From assembly GCF_033097485.1 (NCBI RefSeq), contig NZ_AP028634.1, positions 1,603,126 through 1,667,125 of the forward strand: a stretch of 64,000 nt of DNA. The letters run 5' to 3'. This DNA is from Pyrofollis japonicus. Lineage in GTDB: Archaea; Thermoproteota; Thermoprotei_A; Sulfolobales; Pyrodictiaceae. This document shows, one piece after another, positions 42,897 through 52,180 of this stretch (position 1 is its first letter; each line of letters opens with the position of its first letter). The position numbers were made by a program, and so were the translations under genes. The notes beneath the pieces are model-generated. The model did no database searches, was not told where the DNA came from, and saw only the letters and a program-made list of their open reading frames with translations.

Positions 42897-44003
42897 CTAG
42901 GCTCGTGTCTTCTCCTCCGCGATCTTCTCCACGAGGCGCGCTATCTTTTCCCGGAAAACCTCTTCCCGGAACATGGCTGCCCTCCGCTGAAGCCGTTCTC
43001 TCAGCTCCTCGAGCTCACGCCTACTACGCGACAACAAGTCCCTTATCCTGTCAGCAGCCTCCCTCGGATAAAGATACGTGAGCTCAGCCGGGAGATATTC
43101 TGGCACCGCGCCGCTTCGATGAGCCACCGGTATAGCCCCAGCCGCCATAGCCTCCACGACACTTATCCCGAAAGTCTCGTTAACCCCGAGATGGAGAAAG
43201 AACATACATCTGTGCAATAGCTCGTTCTTAGTTTCTTCATCGACGAAGCCGAGATGAGTAAATTTTACCCCGATCCTCTTAAGTTCCTTTAGAACTCTTT
43301 TGCCTGCATAATCCATACGCCCTATTATTACCAGTCTCATACTGCTTGGAAGATGTTTAGCTATAAGTGGAAGAAGCAACGCGCCGCCTTCAAGGATAAG
43401 TCTGTTTACAAGTATACAGTTCTCTCGCGGCTTGTTACGATTCCTATATATAAGTATCTTTCGAAGGGGAACAGGCGGATAAATAACGATAGAGTTTACT
43501 CCATATAGCTTCCTGACGAGCTGTACAGTGAAATAGCTATTGCTTATATGGATCATCATCTTCTTGGAGAGATTCCATACCGGGTTAAGTACAGCATTAA
43601 TAGCATTAGACACATGTTCATATAATGATGAAGGCGATTTCTTCCAGAACTCTATACCGGCTGGCGGCTGATGATAAGTAAGGTCACCAAATACCGGAAA
43701 ATCAGGCGAAGCAGAAGTAATAACAACATGTCTTGAGCCGCCAAAATAGTATAGAGAAGAAGCCAGGCAAAAAACCTTAATAAATGGTTCAAGAGCTATC
43801 CTTAAAGCTCCCTTAATAAAACGGGGCAGCTGCGTATCATATCTACTCAGCCACTTCGATATCATAGAACTGGATATATTTACGACCTCATAGCCTCTGC
43901 GTACAAGCTCTTCATAAATGACCCGGTACACATATTCTCCTCCGGTGCGCGGCTTATCAATCCGATTTAGATGAATCATTACAATACGTATTCTGTTCCT
44001 CAT
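42897..44003 (-). CDS. Glycosyltransferase family 4
   Basis: The 368-residue GT-B enzyme has TGGEYVYRVIYEELVRRGY (20-38), YPPVPLRK, the domain-linking LVNRLILEGGALLLPLIAKHL, HLGFVDEETKNELLHRC, and HLGVNETFGISVVEAMAAG with the EX7E pattern. It is paralogous in layout to the gene at 41646. Codon use becomes more AT-rich toward its N-terminal half. Acceptor and donor are unknown. Confidence 0.83.
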   Translation of the reverse strand: MRNRIRIVMIHLNRIDKPRTGGEYVYRVIYEELVRRGYEVVNISSSMISKWLSRYDTQLPRFIKGALRIALEPFIKVFCLASSLYYFGGSRHVVITSASPDFPVFGDLTYHQPPAGIEFWKKSPSSLYEHVSNAINAVLNPVWNLSKKMMIHISNSYFTVQLVRKLYGVNSIVIYPPVPLRKILIYRNRNKPRENCILVNRLILEGGALLLPLIAKHLPSSMRLVIIGRMDYAGKRVLKELKRIGVKFTHLGFVDEETKNELLHRCMFFLHLGVNETFGISVVEAMAAGAIPVAHRSGAVPEYLPAELTYLYPREAADRIRDLLSRSRRELEELRERLQRRAAMFREEVFREKIARLVEKIAEEKTRA

Positions 44004-44214
44004 TGCATCTCTCCTGCGTAATCGTTAAAGCCCTTCCAAGAACTTCTATTTTTACCAGCATCCATAAAAAGTCAATATTAAGACAAGGCATCATAATATG
44101 CTTTTGAGACTAGAACTCAGATGGAGTGACCTATAGCGTTTTATTAGCCCTTTGTTTAGCGTCTCAATAGGCGTTGATTATATGGAGTAAAATCGCATTA
44201 TATAATAATGATAC

Positions 44215-44406
44215 CTATACAAACCTATAGTTCCTATCCGACCTATAACCGTCATAAAGTATAATAACCTCGTAGTCGTCGAAAGACTGGTTCAACAAGC
44301 TATCAATCGATATCCTAAAGTACCTCAGCCTAGGCCTAAATACCGGCAGAACCACCGATACCCTTACCAGGCCCCCAGGCACAGCCCGAGGAACACTGCC
44401 CAACAA
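44215..44406 (-). pseudogene. Truncated GT2 glycosyltransferase N-terminus
   Basis: The 63-residue frame reads VRVSVVLPVFRPRLRYFRIS and IDSLLNQSFDDYEVIILYDG, the first strand-helix-strand of a GT2 GT-A domain, then stops. No continuation of the donor site or metal motif is found in 44004-44214 in any frame. It is a broken gene fragment rather than a short intact protein. Confidence 0.6.
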
Positions 44407-44440
44407 GAACCCATAAATCGATTACAGCTAAGATATGTAG

Positions 44441-45460
44441 TTAGGAAGAGAACCTATCATGGACCCTCGAGGGTCTACCATGATGCCCCCCAACATGTGC
44501 TCTGCCCAGCTCTCCTAGGAGTGCCTCAGCAGTCCTCCTCACAGCCTCCCTGCTGTTCATCCTCGGCTCCCACCCAGTGTCCCTCCTTATCCTCACTATG
44601 TCTAGGAGCATGAGCTTGACATCGCCCGGCCAGCCCCTGCCGTCCGGCGTCGCGGGCTTATAGACGTACTCCACGCACCGGAGCCCCATAGTCTCAACAA
44701 CAATATCCGCTATCTCCCTGACAGTCACCCAGTCAGTATTCCCCACGTTATAGACCTCCTCCCGCTTCCCCGCCTCGAGCACGTGCTCCACAGCCCTCAG
44801 CGTCGCCTCCACAGCGTCATCAACATACAGGTAGCTCTTCCTCTGCGACCCGTCGCCAAGAATCTCCAGCATCATCGGGTTCTCCTTAAGCTTCATTATG
44901 AAGTCGTAGATTACACCGTGGCGGAGCCGAGGCCCCACGATATTAGCGTAGCGCAGCACAAGACACTTCATCCCGTAGAGCCTTGCATAGGTTAGACACA
45001 TGGTTTCTGCAGCAGCCTTTGTAGCACCATATATACTTATCGGTCTAAGGGGGTGAGTTTCGGGTGTTGGGATCTTCTCGGGATCACCATAAACGGTGCT
45101 CGAAGAGGCGAAGACAACGAGTTTTACATTATTTTGACGAGCGGCCTCTAATACGTGCATGGTGACGGTAACGTTCTGGTGGTAGTGGTCTAGGGGCTCC
45201 CGGACGCTGTGCCGAACCTCCGGGTTCGCAGCTAAGTGGAAAACAATATCGACATCTCTGAATGCTTCGAGCCACTCGTCTGGCCTCAGTAGATCGCCTC
45301 TAATGAATCTAAAGCTAGGAGATCCTATAGCATTGTCTAGGTTCTCTAGACGGCCTGCAGATAAGTTATCTATACCGATAACTGTGTATCCCTCTTCTAG
45401 AAGCCGATCAACAAGGTGGCTACCAATAAACCCGGCGGCACCAGTAACAATGGCTCGCAA
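44441..45460 (-). CDS. NAD-dependent UDP-sugar epimerase/dehydratase (GalE-like SDR)
   Basis: The 339-residue extended SDR has TGAAGFIGSHLVDRLL (6-21), FHLAANPEVRHSV, the catalytic ASSSTVYG and SIYGATKAAAE (Y-x-x-x-K), and RYANIVGPRLRHGVIYDF. This pattern fits UDP-glucose/UDP-GlcNAc 4-epimerases. The last 20 or so residues are unusually His/Arg-rich (HVGGHHGRPSRVHDR) and look like an added tail. The TTG start follows a strong GGAGGTG. It lies in the glycosyltransferase neighbourhood and would supply an epimerised sugar donor. Confidence 0.87.
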   Translation of the reverse strand: MRAIVTGAAGFIGSHLVDRLLEEGYTVIGIDNLSAGRLENLDNAIGSPSFRFIRGDLLRPDEWLEAFRDVDIVFHLAANPEVRHSVREPLDHYHQNVTVTMHVLEAARQNNVKLVVFASSSTVYGDPEKIPTPETHPLRPISIYGATKAAAETMCLTYARLYGMKCLVLRYANIVGPRLRHGVIYDFIMKLKENPMMLEILGDGSQRKSYLYVDDAVEATLRAVEHVLEAGKREEVYNVGNTDWVTVREIADIVVETMGLRCVEYVYKPATPDGRGWPGDVKLMLLDIVRIRRDTGWEPRMNSREAVRRTAEALLGELGRAHVGGHHGRPSRVHDRFSS

Positions 45461-45607
45461 CTATAAGCACCTCCTAGAGCAGGTAAATACGCGGAGGACT
45501 TTAGAAAAGTATTCTAACCTCAAGCTCATCTAATAATAGTAAGTTTTCAGAGAATTCTTCTTTCTAATAATAATTCCTAATTATTATTATTTTAGTCATG
45601 TATATAG

Positions 45608-45616
45608 TTTATAAAA
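45608..45616 (+). promoter_or_regulatory. TATA-like promoter of the secreted propeller gene
   Basis: TTTATAAAA stands about 61 bases before the GTG start, inside a strongly AT-rich 120-base divergent region. A second TTATATACT at about 45621-45629 is an alternative. The GAGGAG ribosome binding site lies between it and the gene. Confidence 0.5.
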
Positions 45617-45676
45617 AGCCTTATATACTTGCTATTCCTCTACTAGTAAGTGAGTACGTGCGAGGAGACCGTATAA

Positions 45677-47035
45677 GTGGAAAATAGTCTCTTCCGTATA
45701 GGAGTCCTCTCTCTGGCCCTTCTCCTCTTTGCAGGAGCTGTGGCCCTCACGCATATAGTTTTTGCAGATAATAATAGCAACAATGTCTATGTGACTGACC
45801 TCATTGCGGCCCAGCACACCAAGGTTGGCGAGGTAAGGGTTTGGAGTGATGGCGAGAACCTCTACGTCACCTACCTTATCACGGCTTCGCCTAAATGGAG
45901 CATGGTTGAAACCCATCTAGCAGTTGCCAAGAGCCTCGACGATATTCCACACACGAAAAAAGGTAACCCAGTGCCAGGCAAGTTCCCCTATAAGGCAGTA
46001 CACAATCCACCCACAACAGCAGTAACCTATACAATACCACTAAAGGATATCGGTGCTAAGCCAGGAGACACCGTCTACATAGCAGCACATGCAGTGGTAA
46101 TGAAGACCGTGTGGAAAGAGCCATATAGGGAGACAATGTATCTAAGCGATACAGGGCAAACAGGAAATGATAGTAAAGGCGCAAACATATACAGGTACAG
46201 TGTAGACGACTTCGCGAAGAGAGTCCTCCTAGACTTCATAACCCACTTGCCGGCCCCAGTCTTTGACCAGATAGACGCCCTAGCAGCCACTCCAGACGGT
46301 AAGTATATCTACGCGATTGATCGCTACAGCCATCATATAGCAAAGATAGACCCCCGAACCGGTAAGTGGAAAGACCTAGGCAAAGTAACAAACCTAGCCA
46401 ACGGAGTAGTACTAGCAGCATTCTCGCCCAGCGGCGAACTCTGGGTAGCAAGCCAAGACACCAACCACCTCTACGTAATAAACTTGAGAAGAATGAAGGC
46501 AAAAGACATGGGCGGAGTAACCTACCTGGGCAAGCCCTTCAACTTCCAAGGTGCAGACATAGTGTTCACCGCAAGTGGCACATTATATGCCTGGAGCAAT
46601 TATGATAGTAAGGCACAGCCACGCGGAATGTACATAATAGACGTGGCAACCATGACTGCCACGTATATAGGCACTCCACATGGACCGAACTACGTGACCG
46701 GAATGGCTATAAGGCATGGAGGACTAGGCCCAATAATGACCTCAGCACACATCTCTCACACAAAGAACAAAGTATTCTCAATGACAGTAGGTGGGCCAGC
46801 GGCAACATTCATAGAGTATACACCATACTACTATGGATACTACTATGGCTTACCAAAAGAATTCAAACTAGGATACGGCGATATGACAGTAGGAGCACTA
46901 GCCAAGCCAATATGCAGTAAACAGGAAACAGCATGGGCAAAAGGAGAACCGTTTAGTCACTGCCACTGCGGATGCGGCTGCCACGGAAACTGGGCAATGT
47001 ACTTCACATACACAATACCAACAACAAACAACTAA
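45677..47035 (+). CDS. Secreted protein: beta-propeller inserted in a split domain, with CxCxCxC cluster
   Basis: The 452-residue protein has a signal peptide (hydrophobic residues 10-29, ending in VFADNN). Residues of about 30-150 (VGEVRVWSDGENLYVTYLIT, VETHLAV, GKFPYKAVHNPPTTAVTYTI, YIAAHAVV) match a domain known from secreted bacterial proteins. Its usual C-terminal strand, E-T-A-W-x-x-G...NWAMYF-x-Y, appears only at 415-446. In between are beta-propeller-like repeats (LAATPDGKYIYAIDRYSHHI, AFSPSGELWVASQDTNHLYV). H428-H436 reads HCHCGCGCH, an alternating cysteine cluster. The ligand and role are unknown. The GTG start follows GAGGAG. Confidence 0.75.
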   Translation: MENSLFRIGVLSLALLLFAGAVALTHIVFADNNSNNVYVTDLIAAQHTKVGEVRVWSDGENLYVTYLITASPKWSMVETHLAVAKSLDDIPHTKKGNPVPGKFPYKAVHNPPTTAVTYTIPLKDIGAKPGDTVYIAAHAVVMKTVWKEPYRETMYLSDTGQTGNDSKGANIYRYSVDDFAKRVLLDFITHLPAPVFDQIDALAATPDGKYIYAIDRYSHHIAKIDPRTGKWKDLGKVTNLANGVVLAAFSPSGELWVASQDTNHLYVINLRRMKAKDMGGVTYLGKPFNFQGADIVFTASGTLYAWSNYDSKAQPRGMYIIDVATMTATYIGTPHGPNYVTGMAIRHGGLGPIMTSAHISHTKNKVFSMTVGGPAATFIEYTPYYYGYYYGLPKEFKLGYGDMTVGALAKPICSKQETAWAKGEPFSHCHCGCGCHGNWAMYFTYTIPTTNN

Positions 47036-47040
47036 CTTAA

Positions 47041-47205
47041 AGCTCAGCGAAAAGGGGAAGCCTCTCCCAAAAGGCTCGGCAAGTCTCGAGGTGCGGGCCA
47101 GAGAGAGGACCCCAGCCCCCAAGAGGGGCGCCAAAGCCCCCCGGGGAACTGCCCCCGGAGGGGCAGTGGAGCCCCTAGGGGGCCACACAGTAGACACGGT
47201 TTTTC
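47041..47205. other. GC-rich hairpin cluster and probable terminator
   Basis: This gene-free stretch contrasts with AT-rich flanks and contains several strong hairpins, including CTGCCCC/GGGGCAG and GGGGC/GCCCC, ending in GGTTTTTCT. It probably ends the upstream transcript. The element 47153-47182 (CCCCGGAGGGG, nine bases, CCCTAGGG) resembles the right inverted repeat at 33707-33735. A stable RNA is also possible. Confidence 0.45.
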
Positions 47206-47362
47206 TAAATTCTATCCTCTTTAGTGTCATTGTAGACATAAAATACTTAATAATTATATAGATTCATGAAATTATGGTATAAGCTAATAGTAGTTGGCCG
47301 GCTCCGATAAAACCCGGCTGCACCGCACTAGCAATTCTAGCTAGCTCATGCTCAACTGTCTA

Positions 47363-47371
47363 TGTTATATA
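47363..47371 (+). promoter_or_regulatory. TATA-like promoter of the subtilisin-like gene
   Basis: TTATATAAT lies about 65-73 bases before the GTG at 47436. A transcript starting about 25 bases downstream would exclude the upstream in-frame TTG at 47373 and supports the later start. A second AT-rich ATTTATTTATAT follows at about 47386-47397. Confidence 0.5.
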
Positions 47372-47435
47372 ATTGTTCAACCACAATTTATTTATATGGG
47401 CATCGCGGCTAATCCCCAGTATATTGGTGCTAAAG

Positions 47436-50400
47436 GTGGGTTCTCGAATCTTTAAACAAGTCCTTCTATCAGTTACGCTAGCAATATTTCTAATGAGTAT
47501 GCTATCGCCTATTGTGTCGATCGTGGGAGCAACAAGCTATACAAATAGCCCTATTAGGCCAGAAACCCTCAAGGATATTCCACTACCTTCGCTGCATACA
47601 ATGAGTGTAACCGGAAAATCAAGCGACATTGGCGACAATATCCGCAAGGCTTTTGCCGAGAACATTGTACCAGACAAGATCATAGTAGTATATGATAAAA
47701 GGGCTATAGAGTCACCAGCGAATAAGCAGATGCTCGAAAAGCTTAACTTCCAGTTCGGGTTCAAGAGCCTAGCTAGGCTTAAAGCGTTTAGAAAAGTTGT
47801 AATAGACGTAGTCAAGCTGCCAAAGAGCATGGAGATTAAAAGCTATAAGGACTTCCTCCGCGTCAAGGAAATCTACAAGCACTTACCCTTTGTCAAAAAC
47901 GTATATCCTGACGTGAAGTACAAGCCAGCAGCGGTCGCAATAAAGTTTCTCAACGGCACGGTAGTAAATCTCGAATCTATGCCACTAATGTCAACAAGTA
48001 GCTCGCAACCCGCGCCAGCAAGCCTCAATATAAACGATGGCTATGCACATGATCTATGGAACCTCGAATTCATAGGCATCGAAAAAGCATGGAGCTATAC
48101 CACAGGCTCGCCAGATGTTGTTGTAGCAGTCATTGACACGGGTATAGTGCTTCACCCCGACCTCGTAGGCAATATATGGGTTAACCGGGGCGAAATCCCT
48201 GGTAACAATATAGACGATGATGGCAACGGCTACGTTGATGACTTCTATGGCTACGACTTCGCAGATCACGATCCCTACCCATGGGATACAGATGGGCATG
48301 GAACACATGTTGCCGGCATCATTGCAGCAGAAGCCAATAATAGCATAGGGGTTGCAGGCGTCGCTCCCCATGTCAAGGTAATGGCTCTAAAGGCGAGTTG
48401 CGACTACTGCAGGTTTCTCGACGGGGATGCAATACTTGCTGCAATAGACTATGTGATAACGATGAAGGAGCGCGGCGTCAATATAGTCGCCGTATCAGCT
48501 AGCTGGGGTTCAGCATGGATCGGGCTGCCACCGGACATTGTCTTGAAGTACTTTGAGCAACCACTCTACGACGCGATAAAGGAGCTTGGGAAACATGGTA
48601 TATTATTCGTTGTTGCCGCTGGAAACTATGGTACATTTATTGATGATGCTGCCGTGACTATTACTCCGGCCGAGTACAACTTACCTAATGTTATCAGTGT
48701 CGGCTCGGTAAACTCTGATGGGTATCTATCCTGGTTCAGCAATTACGGATACGGTAGTGTTGATTTGCTTGCCCCCGGTGATTGGATTCTATCAACATAC
48801 GGGTATACGTGTTGTGGCGGCAGAACACGGACGGACTATACCTGGATGAGCGGTACTAGTATGGCAACGCCGCACGTAAGCGGCGTAGCAGCACTGCTAG
48901 CAAGCTACTTCAAGAATCACGGTATAAAACCGTCAAACCTAAGCATAGCGATAAAACTAGCATTGCTTCTCACAGCCAACCAATCATATCACGATGAAAA
49001 CGCTATGAAATGGGTCAAAGCAGGATACCTAAACGCCTCGACAGCACTCGAAACAGTAGTAACAAATCCCTCTAAGGTAGGAGCAATACTGATTAGTCCA
49101 ACACCTCTCCCATATCCGGGAGCCAGCCAGAATCCAGATGACTCGATGAGAGCAGACCTTGTACCAGCAGGAGTAAATGTAACCTTCAAGGTGCTTGCAG
49201 GAACCGTGACCGGCTCCCTCGACAACACGGTAGTCAAGGTAATAGATCATGCGACAGGCAGAGTCATAGGCGTTCTTCGCGACGACGGTACTTACCCGGA
49301 CGAGGCGGCAGGCGATGCGGTCTATACAGGAAACGTTGTCATACCAATAAATACGTCGTTACTAGGACTAGCGCAGGAGCGCAACATAACGATAGCGGTC
49401 TACGATTCCGCAGACAACATGCTCTATGCTAGAACCTATACCCTTAAGGTAATGAACATAGGTGCAACCTATGAGGCAAAACCAACACAGTTCACTTGGG
49501 TAAACTGGGAAGACCTTAACACGAACCCCATTTACTACTTTGATATAATGAATGGAGTCTTTACCCCTGTACATAGCATAATGATATACAAGGCGATAAC
49601 CAATATATTTGGCATCAACTGGACCCAAATGACACAGTGGCAGTATGGTAGAGAATTACGCGATATGATACCGCCGCTAGGGAAAGTATATAAACAGCCA
49701 TCAATAATCATTGGCTCCCTTGCAGTAGGAAGAATGTGGAGCCAGTGGATAGGTTCGCCCCCACTCTTCTATGGCCCCGAGAATATACATGGTATATTCG
49801 CGGAAATAGTAGCAGTAGCAGTCCCAGATCCAGACACGCATATACATACCTATAAGCTTCAAGTGATACCAACAACAATTGACGGAGTAAATGCGAAAGC
49901 ATATATCATGCACGAATTTGGCTGCAGCTACGGTGCTGAATGCAGAGGAACAGATTTGGAGATAATAGCCCTAGACAACGGCTCAATAATAATGAGCTAT
50001 GACCGTCTTAACACAACGGTCTTTAAAGCATCACCAATAGCGTTCATAAGCCTAGGAGGAATACTGTCAACAGTTTACAACATCTCCACACTCGCAGATA
50101 GTGACGGAGTAATACGGCAGAAATCAATAATCTTCAACCCAGTACCACTAGTGCAACAACCAACACCACAGCCAACATACAACATGGAATGGGGCGTCGT
50201 CAGCGTGACGCACGTACCAAAGTTCGTCAGCTTCCAGAAAACCTACACAAACCCAGTAGTCGTAGCTGGGCCAGCAACCTACAACGGCCCTGACCCAGTG
50301 ATACCCTCAATACTTAGCATCAATAACACTGGCTTCACTATAGCACTCAAAGAATGGGACTATCTCGACGGGAAACATACTAGTGAGGACGTTGGCTATA

Positions 50401-50951
50401 TCGTTGTAGAAGCTGGTACACACCATCTAAGCGACGGAAGACAAATAGAAGCTGGCTATGCAAATGCATCAACCACCGGCTGGAGATGGGTACAATTCCC
50501 AGAGTCTTTCGATGCGACACCAATAGTAGTAGCAAGCATAGCCAGCGATACCCCACACACAGTAACAGTGAGAATAAAGGGTGTAAACACTACCGGATTC
50601 TTCGTCATGCTGGAACCACAGGAAAGCCTCAAAGACTCGGTATCCCTTAGCGCCAAGGTATCATGGATAGCAGTCGAACCCGGTGCTACTGATGTACTAG
50701 AGGCAGGTACAGTTGCATTGCCAGAAGGCAACAACCCATCAGCAACGATAAACTTCGCTAACACCTATACGAAAAAACCAATAGTACTAGCATCGATAGA
50801 GACGTTCAAGGGTGCAGACCCAGTAATACTGAGAATAAAGTCGCTCACAACTGCATCAGCAACGCTAATGATGCAAGAAGAAACCTCAAAGGATTCTGAA
50901 ACATATCATGTGAGCGAAACAGTAGCATATATAATACTATCACCAAGCTAG
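47436..50951 (+). CDS. Large secreted subtilisin-like serine protease (S8) with C-terminal beta repeats
   Basis: From the GTG at 47436 the protein has 1171 residues: signal peptide (1-32), a propeptide-like region to about 190, and an S8 catalytic domain. Catalytic residues are D234 (VAVIDTGI), H288 (DGHGTHVAG) and S475 (SGTSMATPHVSG), with oxyanion asparagine in VVAAGN. After about residue 540 come beta-rich domains. Near the C-terminus two or more repeats of the type VVVAGPATYNGPDPV, then GFTIALKEWDYLDGKH, resemble surface-protein modules. The extracellular targets could be S-layer or peptide nutrients. The frame is open to 47373, but a GGTG and the promoter position favour 47436. Confidence 0.9.
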   Translation: MGSRIFKQVLLSVTLAIFLMSMLSPIVSIVGATSYTNSPIRPETLKDIPLPSLHTMSVTGKSSDIGDNIRKAFAENIVPDKIIVVYDKRAIESPANKQMLEKLNFQFGFKSLARLKAFRKVVIDVVKLPKSMEIKSYKDFLRVKEIYKHLPFVKNVYPDVKYKPAAVAIKFLNGTVVNLESMPLMSTSSSQPAPASLNINDGYAHDLWNLEFIGIEKAWSYTTGSPDVVVAVIDTGIVLHPDLVGNIWVNRGEIPGNNIDDDGNGYVDDFYGYDFADHDPYPWDTDGHGTHVAGIIAAEANNSIGVAGVAPHVKVMALKASCDYCRFLDGDAILAAIDYVITMKERGVNIVAVSASWGSAWIGLPPDIVLKYFEQPLYDAIKELGKHGILFVVAAGNYGTFIDDAAVTITPAEYNLPNVISVGSVNSDGYLSWFSNYGYGSVDLLAPGDWILSTYGYTCCGGRTRTDYTWMSGTSMATPHVSGVAALLASYFKNHGIKPSNLSIAIKLALLLTANQSYHDENAMKWVKAGYLNASTALETVVTNPSKVGAILISPTPLPYPGASQNPDDSMRADLVPAGVNVTFKVLAGTVTGSLDNTVVKVIDHATGRVIGVLRDDGTYPDEAAGDAVYTGNVVIPINTSLLGLAQERNITIAVYDSADNMLYARTYTLKVMNIGATYEAKPTQFTWVNWEDLNTNPIYYFDIMNGVFTPVHSIMIYKAITNIFGINWTQMTQWQYGRELRDMIPPLGKVYKQPSIIIGSLAVGRMWSQWIGSPPLFYGPENIHGIFAEIVAVAVPDPDTHIHTYKLQVIPTTIDGVNAKAYIMHEFGCSYGAECRGTDLEIIALDNGSIIMSYDRLNTTVFKASPIAFISLGGILSTVYNISTLADSDGVIRQKSIIFNPVPLVQQPTPQPTYNMEWGVVSVTHVPKFVSFQKTYTNPVVVAGPATYNGPDPVIPSILSINNTGFTIALKEWDYLDGKHTSEDVGYIVVEAGTHHLSDGRQIEAGYANASTTGWRWVQFPESFDATPIVVASIASDTPHTVTVRIKGVNTTGFFVMLEPQESLKDSVSLSAKVSWIAVEPGATDVLEAGTVALPEGNNPSATINFANTYTKKPIVLASIETFKGADPVILRIKSLTTASATLMMQEETSKDSETYHVSETVAYIILSPS

Positions 50952-51124
50952 TTTATATTTTAATATATTGTTTTTTAGTATAAATACGTAAGATATTATA
51001 GATTTAAATATCTTATGAAAAGAAATTATATATGATGTTCCTATTAAGTATATTGGTTCTAACTATTTTTGCGCACCACCGTATCCTACGATTAATTAAT
51101 ATCGTTTAGGTCGCTAACTATAAC

Positions 51125-52075
51125 TTATCTAGTCTCTAGCCTATGCTGTAGCTTTCTAATAGCCCTAAGAAGGCGTAGTTCTGCTCGTTTAGCATATACA
51201 GCAAATATAGATAAAAGAAGTGATTGTGCGCCAACAGCAGTTAAAATAATAGCTACTATCCCTTTTATGTAATGCTTAATACTTTTAGCAAAATATTCGT
51301 AGGAAGTCCATACTCCAAGTACGATACCTGGCACGAGGAGGAGGGCACCGATAAGGGCTATGAGAAAGATAGGATTATAGCTCCAAGAAAGACGAATCAT
51401 GTCAAGAAATATTTGAAGCCCGTGTGTGACCTTTAGCTTTTTCTCTCCTATTCTTTTACGATATGTTATAGGGTACTCGCATATTTCTTCGCCACTTCCT
51501 GCGACATGGGCAGCAATTTCTGCTTCTATGCTAAATCCTTTTGTCTCAAACAGTGCATAGTCAAGCAAATCTCTTTTTACGAGATACATTCCTGATAATA
51601 CATCTTGGAGTCTTGTACCAAATAGAAGATTGAAGGTCTTTGTCAAAAACCAATTACCAAACCTGTTAAGTAAAGGTATATTGTTTCTACCGCTCAGTCT
51701 AGCGCCAATGACTTCTCCGCAATCTTTTTCCAGCGCTAACCTGAGCATTTCCCAGATATAGTGAGCTGGATAGGTATAGTCTCCATCTATTACTAATATA
51801 TATTGGGTTTTAGTTAAGCTTATACCTTTACGGACAGCATCTGCCTTTCCGTTTCCGTCTTGCTCTACAACCATAACTCCCTTAGAAGAAGCGATCTCAC
51901 GAGTATTGTCGGTACTATGTCCATCAATGACTATTATTTTGTCGCGGGGAACTCCTACTTTAAGTAATTCATCTATAACTAGCCCTATTGCATCCTCCTC
52001 GTTCTTTACAGGTATAATAACCGTAACAAGCCTGCTAAGCTTGTAAAGTTTTTCACTCGATTGCATCTGCTCCAA
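51125..52075 (-). CDS. GT2 glycosyltransferase, dolichyl-phosphate mannose/glucose synthase-like
   Basis: The 316-residue enzyme has a GT-A domain (VTVIIPVKNEEDAIGLVIDE, IVIDGHSTDNT, QDGNGKADAVRKG, and the metal motif VIDGDYTYP). It ends with two membrane helices (about residues 235-260 and 270-295). This is the layout of archaeal dolichyl-phosphate sugar synthases, which load a sugar onto a lipid carrier for use outside the cell. It starts the AT-rich block. The polytopic protein upstream could be a transferase that uses the lipid-linked sugar. Confidence 0.85.
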   Translation of the reverse strand: MEQMQSSEKLYKLSRLVTVIIPVKNEEDAIGLVIDELLKVGVPRDKIIVIDGHSTDNTREIASSKGVMVVEQDGNGKADAVRKGISLTKTQYILVIDGDYTYPAHYIWEMLRLALEKDCGEVIGARLSGRNNIPLLNRFGNWFLTKTFNLLFGTRLQDVLSGMYLVKRDLLDYALFETKGFSIEAEIAAHVAGSGEEICEYPITYRKRIGEKKLKVTHGLQIFLDMIRLSWSYNPIFLIALIGALLLVPGIVLGVWTSYEYFAKSIKHYIKGIVAIILTAVGAQSLLLSIFAVYAKRAELRLLRAIRKLQHRLETR

Positions 52076-52180
52076 ACACCATATAAGTTAATTATAACTC
52101 GTAGTCATAGTTTTTTCTTTATCAGCCCCTTACATAGAGGATCCTTTCTTAAGATATCGAATACAATTCATAAGTTTTTA

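Noticed and set aside
45677-47035. Cannula protein (CanA type) of Pyrodictium
   Set aside because: The signal peptide and secretion fit, but the sequence does not resemble CanA as I remember it, and the propeller repeats are foreign to that family.
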